From Sulfurospirillum arcachonense DSM 9755 (GTDB lineage Bacteria; Campylobacterota; Campylobacteria; Campylobacterales; Sulfurospirillaceae), in the NCBI RefSeq assembly GCF_000597725.1, contig NZ_JFBL01000011.1, positions 1-64,000 of the forward strand: a stretch of 64,000 nt of DNA, read 5' to 3'. How positions within the stretch are numbered: the stretch's first letter is position 1; each line of letters opens with the position of its first letter. The notes under the pieces were generated by a model that ran no database searches, had not been told where the DNA came from, and was given only the letters and a program-made list of their open reading frames with translations. Positions 54,072 to 63,455 of the stretch are shown here, one piece after another. The translations under genes and the position numbers were made by a program.

Positions 54072-55034
54072 TTGTATAAATTATTAGTATTTGTTTTATT
54101 GCAAACTTTTTTGTTAGCAAATCCTGTAGTAGATATATATAGAGATGGTGGAATAAACGCAGTTGAGCAGTATATAAAAAAGCAACTCCAAACGAAAAGT
54201 TATTGGGAAGAAAAAATTGAAACAATAGATGTATCTTTGGGATATTATGAAGATTTAGATACGTTACTAATTGCAAGTAAAAAAAATAAAGAGTTAAGAG
54301 TATATCAAAGTAGTAAAAATCAAATTAAGCATTTATCTACATATGAAAATGTTATTGTTGGGGCAGATGGTGATAAATATAAAGAAGGTGATTTAAAGAC
54401 ACCTTTAGGCGTTTATAGAATCAAACAGCGTTTTATCCCACCCGATCAGTTTTATGGTCCCTTAGCATTTGTTCTATCTTATCCAAATACATTTGATAAA
54501 GTTCAAGGAAAAAATGGTCATGGAATTTGGATACATGGTTCACCCCTTGATGGAAGTCCAAGAGATCCTATGAGTAAAGGCTGTATAGTTTTAGACAATA
54601 ATACTATAGAGTTATTAGATAAAAAAATTATGCCTAAAAATAGTATAACAATAGTAAGTGAAAATGGTATAAAAGCAGTTGATAAATCTGAAATAAGTAC
54701 TATTTTAGCAAATTTATTTCAATGGAAAAATGCTTGGAAAAATAGTGATATAAAAACATATTTGAGTTTTTATAGTGATGAATTTAAAAGATATGATGGA
54801 CTTAAAAAGAAGAATTTTGCTCGTATGAAAAAAAGTATATTTGCTAGAAAAGAGGCAAAAACAATTATTTTTAAAGGTATAAATATTTCTCCTTATCCTA
54901 ATGAAAAAGGCAAAAGGATATTTAAAGTTTCATTTCATGAGAATTATAAAACAAAAAGGTATAGTTTTAATGGAAATAAAGAGCTTTTTGTAGAATTGAA
55001 CGAGAAAAATTTTTTAATACTATCAGAAAAATAA
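54072..55034 (+). CDS. csd6: Csd6/Pgp2-like L,D-carboxypeptidase, cell-shape peptidoglycan hydrolase
   Basis: The 320-residue precursor starts at TTG (GAAAGG 6 nt upstream). It has a signal peptide (about 1-16, LLVFVLLQTFLLANP), a YkuD catalytic domain with GIWIHGSPLDG and the SKGCIVLDN Cys (about 140-185), and a C-terminal NTF2-like domain (about 215-320, FQWKNAWKNSDIKTYLSFY). This two-domain layout and length match Csd6 of Helicobacter and Pgp2 of Campylobacter, which trim tetrapeptides to tripeptides and set helical shape. Its neighbour alr makes D-alanine, the residue that is removed. Confidence 0.85.
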   Translation: MYKLLVFVLLQTFLLANPVVDIYRDGGINAVEQYIKKQLQTKSYWEEKIETIDVSLGYYEDLDTLLIASKKNKELRVYQSSKNQIKHLSTYENVIVGADGDKYKEGDLKTPLGVYRIKQRFIPPDQFYGPLAFVLSYPNTFDKVQGKNGHGIWIHGSPLDGSPRDPMSKGCIVLDNNTIELLDKKIMPKNSITIVSENGIKAVDKSEISTILANLFQWKNAWKNSDIKTYLSFYSDEFKRYDGLKKKNFARMKKSIFARKEAKTIIFKGINISPYPNEKGKRIFKVSFHENYKTKRYSFNGNKELFVELNEKNFLILSEK

Positions 55035-55044
55035 AGAGGATAGC

Positions 55045-55275
55045 ATGGATAAAAAAATGGTAAAAGAAGAGTTATCAAAACTTACAGATATAAGAGAAGA
55101 TTTTTTAAATTACTTTGATGAAAGTATTCCTAAGAAAAATAATAATATAGAATTTGACTTTGAAAATAATCCAACTATCGATGCAAAAAAAGTTTATGAA
55201 CATTTTTTTAAATTAGATTATCAAGCTAGAAAACTAAGAAGCTTTATAGTAAAAGAATTGGAACTGAAAGCTTAG
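55045..55275 (+). CDS. Small conserved-looking protein between csd6 and alr
   Basis: I do not recognise this 76-residue acidic protein. It has AGAGGA 5 nt before the ATG and sits in the operon, 10 nt after csd6 and 2 nt before alr. It is predicted helical at both ends (KKMVKEELSKLTDIREDFLN and YQARKLRSFIVKELELK), with no signal peptide or Cys. Codon use matches its neighbours, so it is probably real. Confidence 0.6.
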   Translation: MDKKMVKEELSKLTDIREDFLNYFDESIPKKNNNIEFDFENNPTIDAKKVYEHFFKLDYQARKLRSFIVKELELKA

Positions 55276-55277
55276 TC

Positions 55278-56321
55278 ATGGCATATATACAAATATCAAA
55301 AGCAAATTACAAACATAATATTGACCTACTTTGTAAAAGAGTAGGAGGTAAAGATAAGTTAATGGTTGTTTTAAAAGACAATGCTTATGGACATGGTTTG
55401 AAAGTTATGGCTGAACTTGCAGCAAGTTTTGGCATAAAAAAGTCGGCTGTTAAAAATATAGATGAAGCAATACAAATAAATAATTTGTTTGAAGAAACTC
55501 TTATATTAGCTGATCATCCTCCTTTAAGTAAACAAGATGATAATATTTCGTTTGCTGTTCATTCTATAGAAGGTTTGAAGAAATTTCCTCCAAAAAGCTC
55601 TATACATCTAGGGACCGATACAGGAATGCATAGAAATGGGATTCAGTATGAAGAACTTGAAAATGCTTTTGAAATTATTGTAAAAAATGATCTTGTGTTA
55701 AAAGGTGTTTTTACTCATCATAAAAGTGCTGATGATTTAAACTGTGAAGTATTTTGGCAAGCGCAAAATTATAATAAATTTGTTCAAAAAGCAAAAGAAT
55801 TGGTAGAAAAACATAATTTAAAAATGCCAAATTTTCACTCGTGTAATTCAGCAGCAGTATTGAGAAAACAAAGTAAATTTAAAGATGATTTTGCAAGATG
55901 CGGAATAGCAACATATGGATATACTCATGTAGATAAAAGTTTTCTTACTCAAAATGATCAAGAAAACTTTGGGTTGAAACCAGTTATGTCTCTTTGGGCT
56001 GAAAAACTAGGTTCAAGAAACTTGAAAATTGGTGATAGAGTAGGCTATGGCGGAATATATGAAATAAAAAGTCCACAAATAGTATCTACTTATGATATTG
56101 GTTATGGTGATGGTTTTTTTAGGTACGATGGACTAGGTGACTTATCTATTGATGATGGAAAGATTTTAGGAAGGTTATCAATGGATAGTTTTTCGCTCAG
56201 TGGAGATAAGCCTAAAGTTTGTCTTTTTAGAGATGCTACTGAAATTGCTAAGTATTTTAATACCATTACATATGAGGTAATGACTAAATTATCTCCGTAT
56301 ATAAGAAAAGAAATAGTTTAA
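55278..56321 (+). CDS. alr: Alanine racemase
   Basis: The 347-residue PLP enzyme makes D-alanine for peptidoglycan. The PLP Lys is in MVVLKDNAYGHG (about 32-39) and the catalytic Tyr in GDRVGYGGIYE (about 257). FHSCNSAAVLR and the RLSMDS motif are conserved. It is the last gene of the operon. Its stop overlaps the convergent GGDEF-like gene by 4 nt. Confidence 0.94.
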   Translation: MAYIQISKANYKHNIDLLCKRVGGKDKLMVVLKDNAYGHGLKVMAELAASFGIKKSAVKNIDEAIQINNLFEETLILADHPPLSKQDDNISFAVHSIEGLKKFPPKSSIHLGTDTGMHRNGIQYEELENAFEIIVKNDLVLKGVFTHHKSADDLNCEVFWQAQNYNKFVQKAKELVEKHNLKMPNFHSCNSAAVLRKQSKFKDDFARCGIATYGYTHVDKSFLTQNDQENFGLKPVMSLWAEKLGSRNLKIGDRVGYGGIYEIKSPQIVSTYDIGYGDGFFRYDGLGDLSIDDGKILGRLSMDSFSLSGDKPKVCLFRDATEIAKYFNTITYEVMTKLSPYIRKEIV

Positions 56322-57550
56322 ACTAATATTTTTATTTCTATAGAATTTCCACCTCTTGAAATAGCTTCTTTCAAAGCATTTTCAGCTCTTTGTCTAAAGG
56401 TACCTAGCGTATCTTTTGCACAAAATGATGTAATGCCATAACTACATGTAATTTTTCCTACTTTCGCAAAACGATGTGTTTGGAGTCTTTGGTTTAATTT
56501 ATTTGCAAAACTTTTTGCTTCTCTGAAATCTATATCCGGTGCAATTATAGCAAAATGGTTTTCTGTCCATTTTCCAAATAAGTCTGTTTCTCTAACACCT
56601 TTTTTTAATAAAGAAGTTATATCTTTTTGTAGAGTAAAAGTTTCTTTTTCAGTAAAAATATTTGTTAGGTTTTGCATGTAATCAATTTCTATAAGAATAA
56701 GTGATAACTCTGTTCCATATCTTTGAGACCTTTTCATCTCATGCTCAATCATCTCTTGAAGTTTAACATAATTAGGTATGTGAAGCTCCGTATCCATAGT
56801 TGAAAATATAGTATTGTATTTGCTTTGTGCTTCAATAGTTTCTTTTTTCTTTTGATCGAGATTTATTGTAAAAGCAATTTGTTCACATGTCTTTAAAACA
56901 AAATTTGTATAATCTTTTTTATCATTTTCATCTAATAAAAGAGTAAAAAGTCCTAGAGGTTTTGTAGAGTGACTACCTTTGTATGCATGTATAATAGCTC
57001 TATACTTTATACCATGTATGTTTATAATTTCATCAAGAAATTCTCTTTTTTCTAAATAACCAATAGATAATAAATTATCCAAACTGTTTTTTTCTAATTC
57101 ATTATGATAAGGTAAATATTTTTCTTTGATTCCCATTGCTTGTAGAGAGTCATTTGTATTTAATAATAAAATTGTATCATTTTGAAAAGAGCTAATAAAA
57201 GCTGTTTTTACTTTTAATCTTTTTTCCAATACTGTAACAATATCATTTAATTGTTTATGTAAAGGGATTGGAGAAAATACAATATCTGATATTTTATGCA
57301 TTGTGCTAAATTGTTCAGGAAGAAGTGTTGTTTCTTGTTGATTTTCACTAGCATTAAATTGGGTTACTTTTGGAGTTATTAAAGAGAGTAAAAAAATAGA
57401 GACTGCTAAAGTAATTTTTATAAAAGGATTTACCTGTGCATAATCTAAAAACAATGCTTGAATAAAAGAGATATTAAAGTTTGTAACATCTTGATAAGCA
57501 TCTAAAGACCAGTAAATTAGAACAATTAATAAGGATAAAAATATCTTCAT
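56318..57550 (-). CDS. Membrane protein with degenerate GGDEF domain
   Basis: The 410-residue protein has two N-terminal membrane helices (about 1-18 and 44-62), a GAF-like middle (about 85-235) and a C-terminal GGDEF-fold domain (about 260-410). The signature place reads GKWTENHFAII instead of RYGGDEF, so catalysis is very unlikely. It may instead be a c-di-GMP or GTP sensor. I chose Met 57550, with AAGGAG 6 nt upstream; the longer frame from 57595 overlaps the preceding gene. It follows the 124-residue gene by 10 nt. Confidence 0.75.
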   Translation of the reverse strand: MKIFLSLLIVLIYWSLDAYQDVTNFNISFIQALFLDYAQVNPFIKITLAVSIFLLSLITPKVTQFNASENQQETTLLPEQFSTMHKISDIVFSPIPLHKQLNDIVTVLEKRLKVKTAFISSFQNDTILLLNTNDSLQAMGIKEKYLPYHNELEKNSLDNLLSIGYLEKREFLDEIINIHGIKYRAIIHAYKGSHSTKPLGLFTLLLDENDKKDYTNFVLKTCEQIAFTINLDQKKKETIEAQSKYNTIFSTMDTELHIPNYVKLQEMIEHEMKRSQRYGTELSLILIEIDYMQNLTNIFTEKETFTLQKDITSLLKKGVRETDLFGKWTENHFAIIAPDIDFREAKSFANKLNQRLQTHRFAKVGKITCSYGITSFCAKDTLGTFRQRAENALKEAISRGGNSIEIKILV

Positions 57551-57560
57551 GATAACTCCT

Positions 57561-57935
57561 TTATTTAATTCCTTTTTTAAACACAACTCCATCAATAGAT
57601 TTTTTTGCAGCTATTTCTATTTGATTTTCATCTTCTACATGTAGAAGAATTTTAGCATCAAATAAATACTCTGTTGCAATATCTTGTATCTCTTTCGCTA
57701 AAGAACTTTCTGTTAAAATATATTTTGCTCCCAATGCATTTGCAAAGCAAGCTTCTTTTATATCTTTAACACATAAAGCAAAAGCTATATCTTGCCTCTT
57801 ACAATATTCTAGCACTTCTTCGTTAATAAAATCAAATAAAATAGTACTATTGGATGGAGTTCTTTTAATATCTTCAATATTTGTAACTTTATAGAAAGGT
57901 TTAAAAGGAATTAGTTTGTGTCCTATAATAATCAT
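57561..57935 (-). CDS. Conserved-looking 124-residue protein of unknown function
   Basis: I do not recognise a named family. The protein is a compact alpha/beta design without signal peptide (MIIIGHKLIPFKPFYKV, STILFDFINEEV, IAFALCVKDIKEACFANALG, AKYILTESSLAKEIQ, DGVVFKKGIK). The alternating strands and helices look like a small barrel-type or half-Rossmann fold. It lies 3 nt from the zinc-ribbon gene in the rsmG operon. Confidence 0.65.
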   Translation of the reverse strand: MIIIGHKLIPFKPFYKVTNIEDIKRTPSNSTILFDFINEEVLEYCKRQDIAFALCVKDIKEACFANALGAKYILTESSLAKEIQDIATEYLFDAKILLHVEDENQIEIAAKKSIDGVVFKKGIK

Positions 57936-57938
57936 GAG

Positions 57939-58169
57939 TTACCTTAACTGGGCACATTGCTTAGAGCAGTAAAATTTTCCATCTTTGATGATAGCATCGT
58001 CTTCACTCACAAAAGTTTGGCATTGTTGACATTCCATCATAATATCACCTTTTGGCTGAGGTTTTTTCTTTTCTTTTCTTTTTGTCTTTATTGTAGTATT
58101 TGGTTTTTTAAAAAATACTATGTAAATTATAAAAAATATAGCAGCAAGTGCTAAGGCCTTAAATAACAT
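57939..58169 (-). CDS. PP0621-type membrane-anchored zinc-ribbon protein
   Basis: The 76-residue protein has an N-terminal membrane helix (about 4-20), a basic linker (KTKRKEKKKPQPK) and a C-terminal treble-clef-like zinc motif CQQC...CSKQC. These match the small PP0621 family. It overlaps the end of rsmG by 11 nt. Function unknown. Confidence 0.75.
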   Translation of the reverse strand: MLFKALALAAIFFIIYIVFFKKPNTTIKTKRKEKKKPQPKGDIMMECQQCQTFVSEDDAIIKDGKFYCSKQCAQLR

Positions 58170-58728
58170 TTACATCCTTTATAAGAAGATAATTTCTTTT
58201 ATCTTTTTTAAATATTTCAAAATTTGTTAGATCCATAACTTCTTCATCAACTCTTTCACCTTTATAAAAAAGAAGTAGGGAGGATGGAGTGATGTACTTT
58301 TTACAGAGATTTATTAACATATTGGTATTTGTCACAGCTCTAGAGCATATTAAGTCTGCTTCAAAAGCTTGTGCTTTCTCAACTCTTTTTGTCGATACAA
58401 TAACGTTTTTTAGTTTTAGAGTTGTTTTTATTAGGTGCAAAAATGAACTTTTTTTTGCAATTGGCTCAAATAGTGTAAATTGTATATTTGGTAAAGCCAT
58501 AGCTAAAATGAGTCCAGGAAAGCCTGCTCCTGTCCCTATGTCAATTGCTGTTTTTATATTTTGCATTGGCAAAAATTCTATTGGATATATACTATCATTT
58601 ATATTTTCATATACCGCATGTTTATCTTTTGCGCCTGTAATATTATGAGTTTTATTGTATTTTAAAATTAGTTCGCAAAAAATTTCACAATTTTCAGAGA
58701 AATCTTTTGGTAAAGACGCTATATTCAC
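58159..58728 (-). CDS. rsmG: 16S rRNA (guanine-527-N7) methyltransferase
   Basis: The 189-residue SAM enzyme has the motif I sequence TAIDIGTGAGFPGL (about 62-75), FTLFEPIAKKSSFLH, and the RsmG-type SRAVTN. It methylates 16S rRNA in the streptomycin region. It is the first gene of a four-gene minus-strand unit. Confidence 0.93.
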   Translation of the reverse strand: MNIASLPKDFSENCEIFCELILKYNKTHNITGAKDKHAVYENINDSIYPIEFLPMQNIKTAIDIGTGAGFPGLILAMALPNIQFTLFEPIAKKSSFLHLIKTTLKLKNVIVSTKRVEKAQAFEADLICSRAVTNTNMLINLCKKYITPSSLLLFYKGERVDEEVMDLTNFEIFKKDKRNYLLIKDVNVI

Positions 58729-58795
58729 TTGTTACCTTTTTTGTATTAAAGTGCCTCATTATAGCTAATATAGTTTTAATTTTTACTAGAACTAA

Positions 58796-58817
58796 GCAAA
58801 ACTATCTCTAGTTTTGC
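58796..58817 (-). terminator. Hairpin downstream of ribA
   Basis: GCAAAACTA / TAGTTTTGC is a perfect 9-bp stem with a 4-nt loop. On the minus strand it lies 18 nt after the ribA stop and is followed by TTAGTTCTAGT, a weak tail. Confidence 0.65.
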
Positions 58818-58834
58818 CAATTAAAGAGTAGCTT

Positions 58835-59398
58835 TTAAAGCATATGTCCCATTTGTTCTTTTTTAGTTTTTAAATAACCAGCATTATGTTTATTAGATTC
58901 AATAACCACAGGGCGTCTTTCAACAATATCTATATGGGTTAATGATTCCATCTTTTTAGGATTATTTGTTAAAAGCTTTATGGCTTTTATACCAAAGTGT
59001 TCTAAAATAAATTCTACTATTTCATAACTTCTTTCATCAGTTTGAAATCCTAATTGATGATTGGCCTGAATAGTATCTAATCCTTGGTCTTGAAGTGCAT
59101 AAGCATTAACTTTATTTAAAAGGCCTATGTTTCTACCTTCTTGACGAAGGTAAATCACCATGCCACCTTCTTTTGAAATTGCTTCAAGAGCATATTCTAA
59201 CTGATCTCTACAATCGCATTTAAGACTTCCGATAGCATCACCTGTAAGACATTCACTATGAACTCTTACTAGAGGAACTTCGGCTATTGATTCTGTGAAT
59301 ATCACTAAATGTTCTTTTATGCCTTCTTGGAAAGTTTGTATTTTAAATTGTCCAAAACGTGACGGTAAATTGGCAATATTTGAAATATTAATTCTCAT
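58835..59398 (-). CDS. ribA: GTP cyclohydrolase II
   Basis: The 187-residue enzyme performs the first step of riboflavin synthesis. The zinc ligands are in [19 protein letters not shown], the catalytic region is [15 protein letters not shown], and [11 protein letters not shown] and the C-terminal [12 protein letters not shown] are present. It is a stand-alone RibA, not fused to RibB. It diverges from hemB across 56 bp. Confidence 0.95.
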   Translation of the reverse strand: MRINISNIANLPSRFGQFKIQTFQEGIKEHLVIFTESIAEVPLVRVHSECLTGDAIGSLKCDCRDQLEYALEAISKEGGMVIYLRQEGRNIGLLNKVNAYALQDQGLDTIQANHQLGFQTDERSYEIVEFILEHFGIKAIKLLTNNPKKMESLTHIDIVERRPVVIESNKHNAGYLKTKKEQMGHML

Positions 59399-59454
59399 TT
59401 ATAATCTTTATGGTAAAATGTTTTTTTTAATTATAGCTAGATAAGGACTAAAAA

Positions 59455-60429
59455 ATGTTTAAACGGTTTAGAAGACTTAGAATTAATAAAACTTTAAGAG
59501 GATTAGTAAGAGAAACTTCTTTACATGTAGAAGATTTAATTTATCCATTATTTGTTAAAAGTGGCGAAAAAATTAAAAAAGAGATAACTTCAATGCCAGG
59601 TGTTTTTCAAATGAGTATTGATGAAGTATTAAAAGAGTGTGTAGAGTTACAAAAGCTTGGTATCAATTCTATTATACTTTTTGGTATTCCAGCTGTTAAA
59701 GATAGCGTAGGAAGTGACGCACTTTGTGAACACGGTATTATTGCAAGTGCAATAAAAGCAATAAAAAAAGAGTTCCCAGATATGTTTGTAGTGAGTGATT
59801 TATGTTTTTGTGAATTTACAGACCATGGACATTGTGGAATATTAGATATGGAAAATGAAACAGTAGATAATGATGCAACATTAGAAATTTTAGTAAAACA
59901 AGCCATTGTTCATGCAAAAGCTGGAATCGATATGATAGCTCCAAGCGGTATGATGGATGGAACTATAGAGGTTTTAAGAGAAGGGCTTGATGAAGTAGGA
60001 TATGAAAATCTTCCAATCATGAGTTATTCGACAAAATTTTCAAGTGCTTATTATGGACCATTCCGTGATGTGGCTGAATCTGCTCCAAGTTTTGGAGATA
60101 GAAGAAGTTATCAAATGGATCCAGCAAATAGACGTGAAGCTTTAGCTGAATCTATAGAAGATGAGATGCAAGGAGCTGATATCCTTATGGTAAAACCTGC
60201 TCTTGCTTATCTTGATATAGTCAGAGAAATAAAAGACAATACTTCAGTACCAATGGCTATTTATAATGTAAGTGGAGAGTATGCTATGCTTAAAGCTGCT
60301 GGAAATGCAGGAGTTATTGATTATGATAGAGTCATGATGGAAACGATGATAGCATTTAAAAGAGCTGGTGCTGATATAATCATTACATATCATGCAAAAG
60401 AAGTAGCGCAGATTTTAAATAAAAAATAA
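59455..60429 (+). CDS. hemB: Porphobilinogen synthase (delta-aminolevulinate dehydratase)
   Basis: The 324-residue enzyme of haem synthesis has the zinc-type site [14 protein letters not shown] (about 120-133) and both active-site Lys regions, [17 protein letters not shown] and [28 protein letters not shown] is conserved. hemN, another haem gene, lies 1.6 kb downstream. Confidence 0.96.
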   Translation: MFKRFRRLRINKTLRGLVRETSLHVEDLIYPLFVKSGEKIKKEITSMPGVFQMSIDEVLKECVELQKLGINSIILFGIPAVKDSVGSDALCEHGIIASAIKAIKKEFPDMFVVSDLCFCEFTDHGHCGILDMENETVDNDATLEILVKQAIVHAKAGIDMIAPSGMMDGTIEVLREGLDEVGYENLPIMSYSTKFSSAYYGPFRDVAESAPSFGDRRSYQMDPANRREALAESIEDEMQGADILMVKPALAYLDIVREIKDNTSVPMAIYNVSGEYAMLKAAGNAGVIDYDRVMMETMIAFKRAGADIIITYHAKEVAQILNKK

Positions 60430-60449
60430 AATAAAGATTTCTCCACTAA

Positions 60450-60491
60450 GTGGAAGCTTCAGTGAGAGGAATTTTACTTGAAATTTATTAA
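60450..60491 (+). CDS. Tiny ORF in the argF leader (13 codons)
   Basis: GTG to TAA encodes MEASVRGILLEIY. EASVRGI matches EALVRGI of the rpsL leader ORF except for Leu to Ser. The stop directly precedes the GGAG of argF. No ribosome site is seen for it; a palindrome TCCACTAAGTGGA (60442-60454) covers its start. Confidence 0.3.
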   Translation: MEASVRGILLEIY

Positions 60492-60496
60492 GGAGA
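60456..60496 (+). promoter_or_regulatory. Leader element copy before argF
   Basis: GCTTCAGT, two bases, GAGGAATT, with one change from the livM and rpsL copies. A weak 6-bp stem GAATTT / AAATTT with loop TACTTG follows, then ATT, AA and GGAGA. Confidence 0.55.
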
Positions 60497-60503
60497 CAAT
60501 CAA

Positions 60504-61430
60504 ATGAAACACTTTTTATCGATATATGACCATAGTAAAGAAGATATTTTAGAAATTATAGAACTTGCATCAAAAATAAAAAAAGAAGCAAAAGTTAAAA
60601 ATTATATTCCATATCTTCAAAACCAATCACTTGGTATGCTTTTTGAAAAAAGTAGTACAAGAACACGCATTAGTTTTGAAGTAGGAATTCATCAGCTAGG
60701 TGGTCAAGGACTTTTTCTTTCATCAAATGATTTACAACTTGGACGTGGTGAGTCTATGAAAGATTCTGCTCGCGTTATGGGACGTATGATAGATATGATT
60801 ATGATTCGTACCTTTGATCAAAAAGTACTTGATGAGTTTGCAAAATATTCTGGTGTGCCTGTTATTAATGGTCTTACCGATAAATACCATCCTGTACAAC
60901 TTATGGCAGATTATCTTACTATGAAAGAACATGGCAAAACGGATAATCCAATAGTTGCTTATATAGGTGATGGAAACAATATGACTCACTCATGGATGAT
61001 GCTTGCTGGAAAGCTTGGGTTTGAGCTGAGAATTGCTACTCCTAAAGGTTATGAACCTTGGCAAGAGATTATTGACGATGCTAATGAGCTTGCTAAAATT
61101 AGTGGAGCAAAAATAACTTATACAAATGATCCTAAAGTTGCTGTGAATGGTGCTGATGTAGTTACAACAGATACATGGATTTCTATGGGACAAGAAGAAG
61201 AAAAAGAAGAAAGAGTTAAAGCTTTTGATGGTTATATGGTTGATAGAGATTTGATGAGTTTAGCAAAAAATGATGCTATCTTTTTACATTGTCTACCTGC
61301 ATACCGTGGATATGAAGTGAGTGATGAGGTATTTGAATCACATGCAAATGTAGTGTTTGATGAGGCTGAAAATAGACTTCATGCACAAAAAGGTATTATG
61401 GTTTGGTTAAACGCACAAAAAGATAAATAA
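60504..61430 (+). CDS. argF: Ornithine carbamoyltransferase
   Basis: The 308-residue enzyme makes citrulline from ornithine and carbamoyl phosphate. Motifs are the carbamoyl phosphate site [13 protein letters not shown] (about 50-62), [23 protein letters not shown] and [16 protein letters not shown] precedes the ATG and the leader element overlaps that site. Confidence 0.95.
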   Translation: MKHFLSIYDHSKEDILEIIELASKIKKEAKVKNYIPYLQNQSLGMLFEKSSTRTRISFEVGIHQLGGQGLFLSSNDLQLGRGESMKDSARVMGRMIDMIMIRTFDQKVLDEFAKYSGVPVINGLTDKYHPVQLMADYLTMKEHGKTDNPIVAYIGDGNNMTHSWMMLAGKLGFELRIATPKGYEPWQEIIDDANELAKISGAKITYTNDPKVAVNGADVVTTDTWISMGQEEEKEERVKAFDGYMVDRDLMSLAKNDAIFLHCLPAYRGYEVSDEVFESHANVVFDEAENRLHAQKGIMVWLNAQKDK

Positions 61431-61536
61431 TTGACTTTCTAAGAATTTGTTTAAAAAAAAATGATATAGTTTGTGACAATTTGATTAAAAGGAAAAATTC
61501 TTCGTGAAGTTGTTGTTTTAAAAATAAGACAACACT

Positions 61537-61584
61537 ATGGAAGAGAAGTTTTTGAGGAATGTATTCCTTAAGAAGGAGAGATGA
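61537..61584 (+). CDS. Tiny ORF before the UPF0763 gene (15 codons)
   Basis: ATG to TGA encodes MEEKFLRNVFLKKER, and its stop sits 1 nt before the ATG of the next gene (ATGAAATG). It contains an AGGAAT / ATTCCT hairpin and the AAGGAG site. It may be a distant sixth version of the leader ORF (LRN against VRG), but the match is weak. Confidence 0.25.
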   Translation: MEEKFLRNVFLKKER

Positions 61585-61585
61585 A

Positions 61586-62062
61586 ATGAGTAAAAAAGAA
61601 TTAACAGTATTTGAAATGATAAATGTAATATCAAAAGATATTGGTTTAAATGGAGATAAAACTGTCATAGAAATTGAAAAAACAGATAACCCAGAAGTAA
61701 AAAAGTTAAATTTAAAAAGTGGAAGTTGGAATGCAAGTGAGCCATGGTTTATTGTAGATGAAAATAAAAAACTTCACACTATGATGTCTATGAGTTCAAT
61801 AAATAAAATTATAGATAAGTTTAGAGCAACACAAGAAGAAAATTTTAATTTAAAGTTAGAAAAAACAATATGGCAAAATATCCCTATAGACTTTAAAGAT
61901 GTGTGGGCAGTTGCTATGGATCATATAAAACATATGGCAAACCATGAACAAAATGGTGCAAAAGTTATTAATGTTGATTTAGAAGAGTTAGTATCAAAAA
62001 TAAAACAAGAACATCCAAATCTTTTTTTAGATTTAAAAGATTTACACGTAGTTCCTAGATAA
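61586..62062 (+). CDS. UPF0763 (DUF2603) family protein
   Basis: I chose Met 61586 (AAGGAG 8 nt upstream), giving 158 residues. The family trait GSWNASEPWFIVDENKKLHT is clear, and the C-terminal half is helical with VDLEELVSKIKQEHPNLF. The family is restricted to Campylobacterota and has no known role, so it is a good lineage marker. It lies 10 nt before hemN. Confidence 0.85.
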   Translation: MSKKELTVFEMINVISKDIGLNGDKTVIEIEKTDNPEVKKLNLKSGSWNASEPWFIVDENKKLHTMMSMSSINKIIDKFRATQEENFNLKLEKTIWQNIPIDFKDVWAVAMDHIKHMANHEQNGAKVINVDLEELVSKIKQEHPNLFLDLKDLHVVPR

Positions 62063-62072
62063 AAGGTAAATA

Positions 62073-63440
62073 ATGATAGATTTTGACAAATTTTCTAAGT
62101 ATTCAAAGCCAGGACCAAGATATACAAGCTATCCAACAGCTCCTGAGTTTAATGAAAATTTTACAGAAAAAACATATATAAATATATTAGAAAATCAAGA
62201 TAAAAGTAGAAAAATTTCGTTGTATTTTCACCTTCCATTTTGTAGAAGTGCTTGTTACTTTTGTGGATGTAATGTTGTATTTACAAGTAAAGAAGATAAG
62301 AAAGAGAGATATATTGGATATCTTGAAAAAGAGTTAGAAATACTCTCACGTCATCTTGATACAAGTAGAGAAGTTTTACAAATGCACTTTGGTGGAGGAA
62401 CTCCTACATTTTTTAATGCAGATCAACTTGATAGAATTATAAAACTAATAAAAAAGTATTTTAAAAACTTTAGTGATGAAGCTGAAATAAGTTGTGAAAT
62501 AGATCCAAGATTTTTAAACCAAGAACAAACTGACATTCTTGTTTCGCATGGATTTAATCGTGTAAGTTTTGGTGTACAAGACTTTAATGAAAAAGTTCAA
62601 AAGACTATTCATAGAATCCAGCCATTTGAAGTGACTAAAAATGTAGTAGATATGGTAAGAGCCGCTGGAATAAAATCTGTCAATATGGATTTAATTTATG
62701 GTTTACCTTACCAAACACTTGATACTTTTAAGAAAACTTTAGAGATGTCTTTAAAACTAGACACTGATAGATTTGCTGTATTTAATTATGCTCATGTTCC
62801 TTGGATGAAAAAAACTATGAGGAAGATAGATGAGACAACTCTTCCAGTTCCAAGTGAAAAACTTGCGATTATGAGATATACGATTGATTATCTTGAATCA
62901 AATGGTTTAAGAATGATAGGAATGGATCATTTTGCAAAACCTGATGATGAACTTTTTTTAGCGATTGAAAAAGGTGAATTACACCGTAACTTTCAAGGGT
63001 ATACTACTAAAGGTGGTGCTGACTTGATAGGAGTTGGACTTACAAGCATTGGTGATGGTGAAGCTCACTATGTTCAAAATGTTAAAGAGATGAAAGATTA
63101 TGAAGCTCTTTTAGATGCTGGACATTTACCAGTTCATAGAGGACTTACACTCAGTGATGATGATGTGCTTAGAAAAGCAGTTATTATGGAAATGATGAGT
63201 AATTTTAAACTCAATATTACAAAAATTGAACGTGAATTTGGAATTAATTTTAGTGAGTATTTTGCTGATGCATTAGATAAACTAAAAGTTTTTGAAGAAG
63301 AGGGATTAGTTGAAGTGCATGAAGATAAGATTTTAGTAAATACTACAGGAACCTTGTTAATTAGAAATATTGTTATGCCATTTGATGCTTATTTACAAAA
63401 GATTCCAGAATCAAAACGTAGATTCTCCAAGACTGTTTAA
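62073..63440 (+). CDS. hemN: Oxygen-independent coproporphyrinogen III dehydrogenase
   Basis: The 455-residue radical SAM enzyme of haem synthesis has the cluster motif LPFCRSACYFCGCNVV (C-x3-C-x2-C-x-C, about 53-62). HFGGGTPTFF, EIDPRFLNQEQ, FGVQDFNEKVQKTIHRIQP and GMDHFAKPDDEL are typical of HemN. It shares its operon with the UPF0763 gene and the Fe-S protein that follows. Confidence 0.95.
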   Translation: MIDFDKFSKYSKPGPRYTSYPTAPEFNENFTEKTYINILENQDKSRKISLYFHLPFCRSACYFCGCNVVFTSKEDKKERYIGYLEKELEILSRHLDTSREVLQMHFGGGTPTFFNADQLDRIIKLIKKYFKNFSDEAEISCEIDPRFLNQEQTDILVSHGFNRVSFGVQDFNEKVQKTIHRIQPFEVTKNVVDMVRAAGIKSVNMDLIYGLPYQTLDTFKKTLEMSLKLDTDRFAVFNYAHVPWMKKTMRKIDETTLPVPSEKLAIMRYTIDYLESNGLRMIGMDHFAKPDDELFLAIEKGELHRNFQGYTTKGGADLIGVGLTSIGDGEAHYVQNVKEMKDYEALLDAGHLPVHRGLTLSDDDVLRKAVIMEMMSNFKLNITKIEREFGINFSEYFADALDKLKVFEEEGLVEVHEDKILVNTTGTLLIRNIVMPFDAYLQKIPESKRRFSKTV

Positions 63441-63455
63441 ATGAGGAGAATATAA

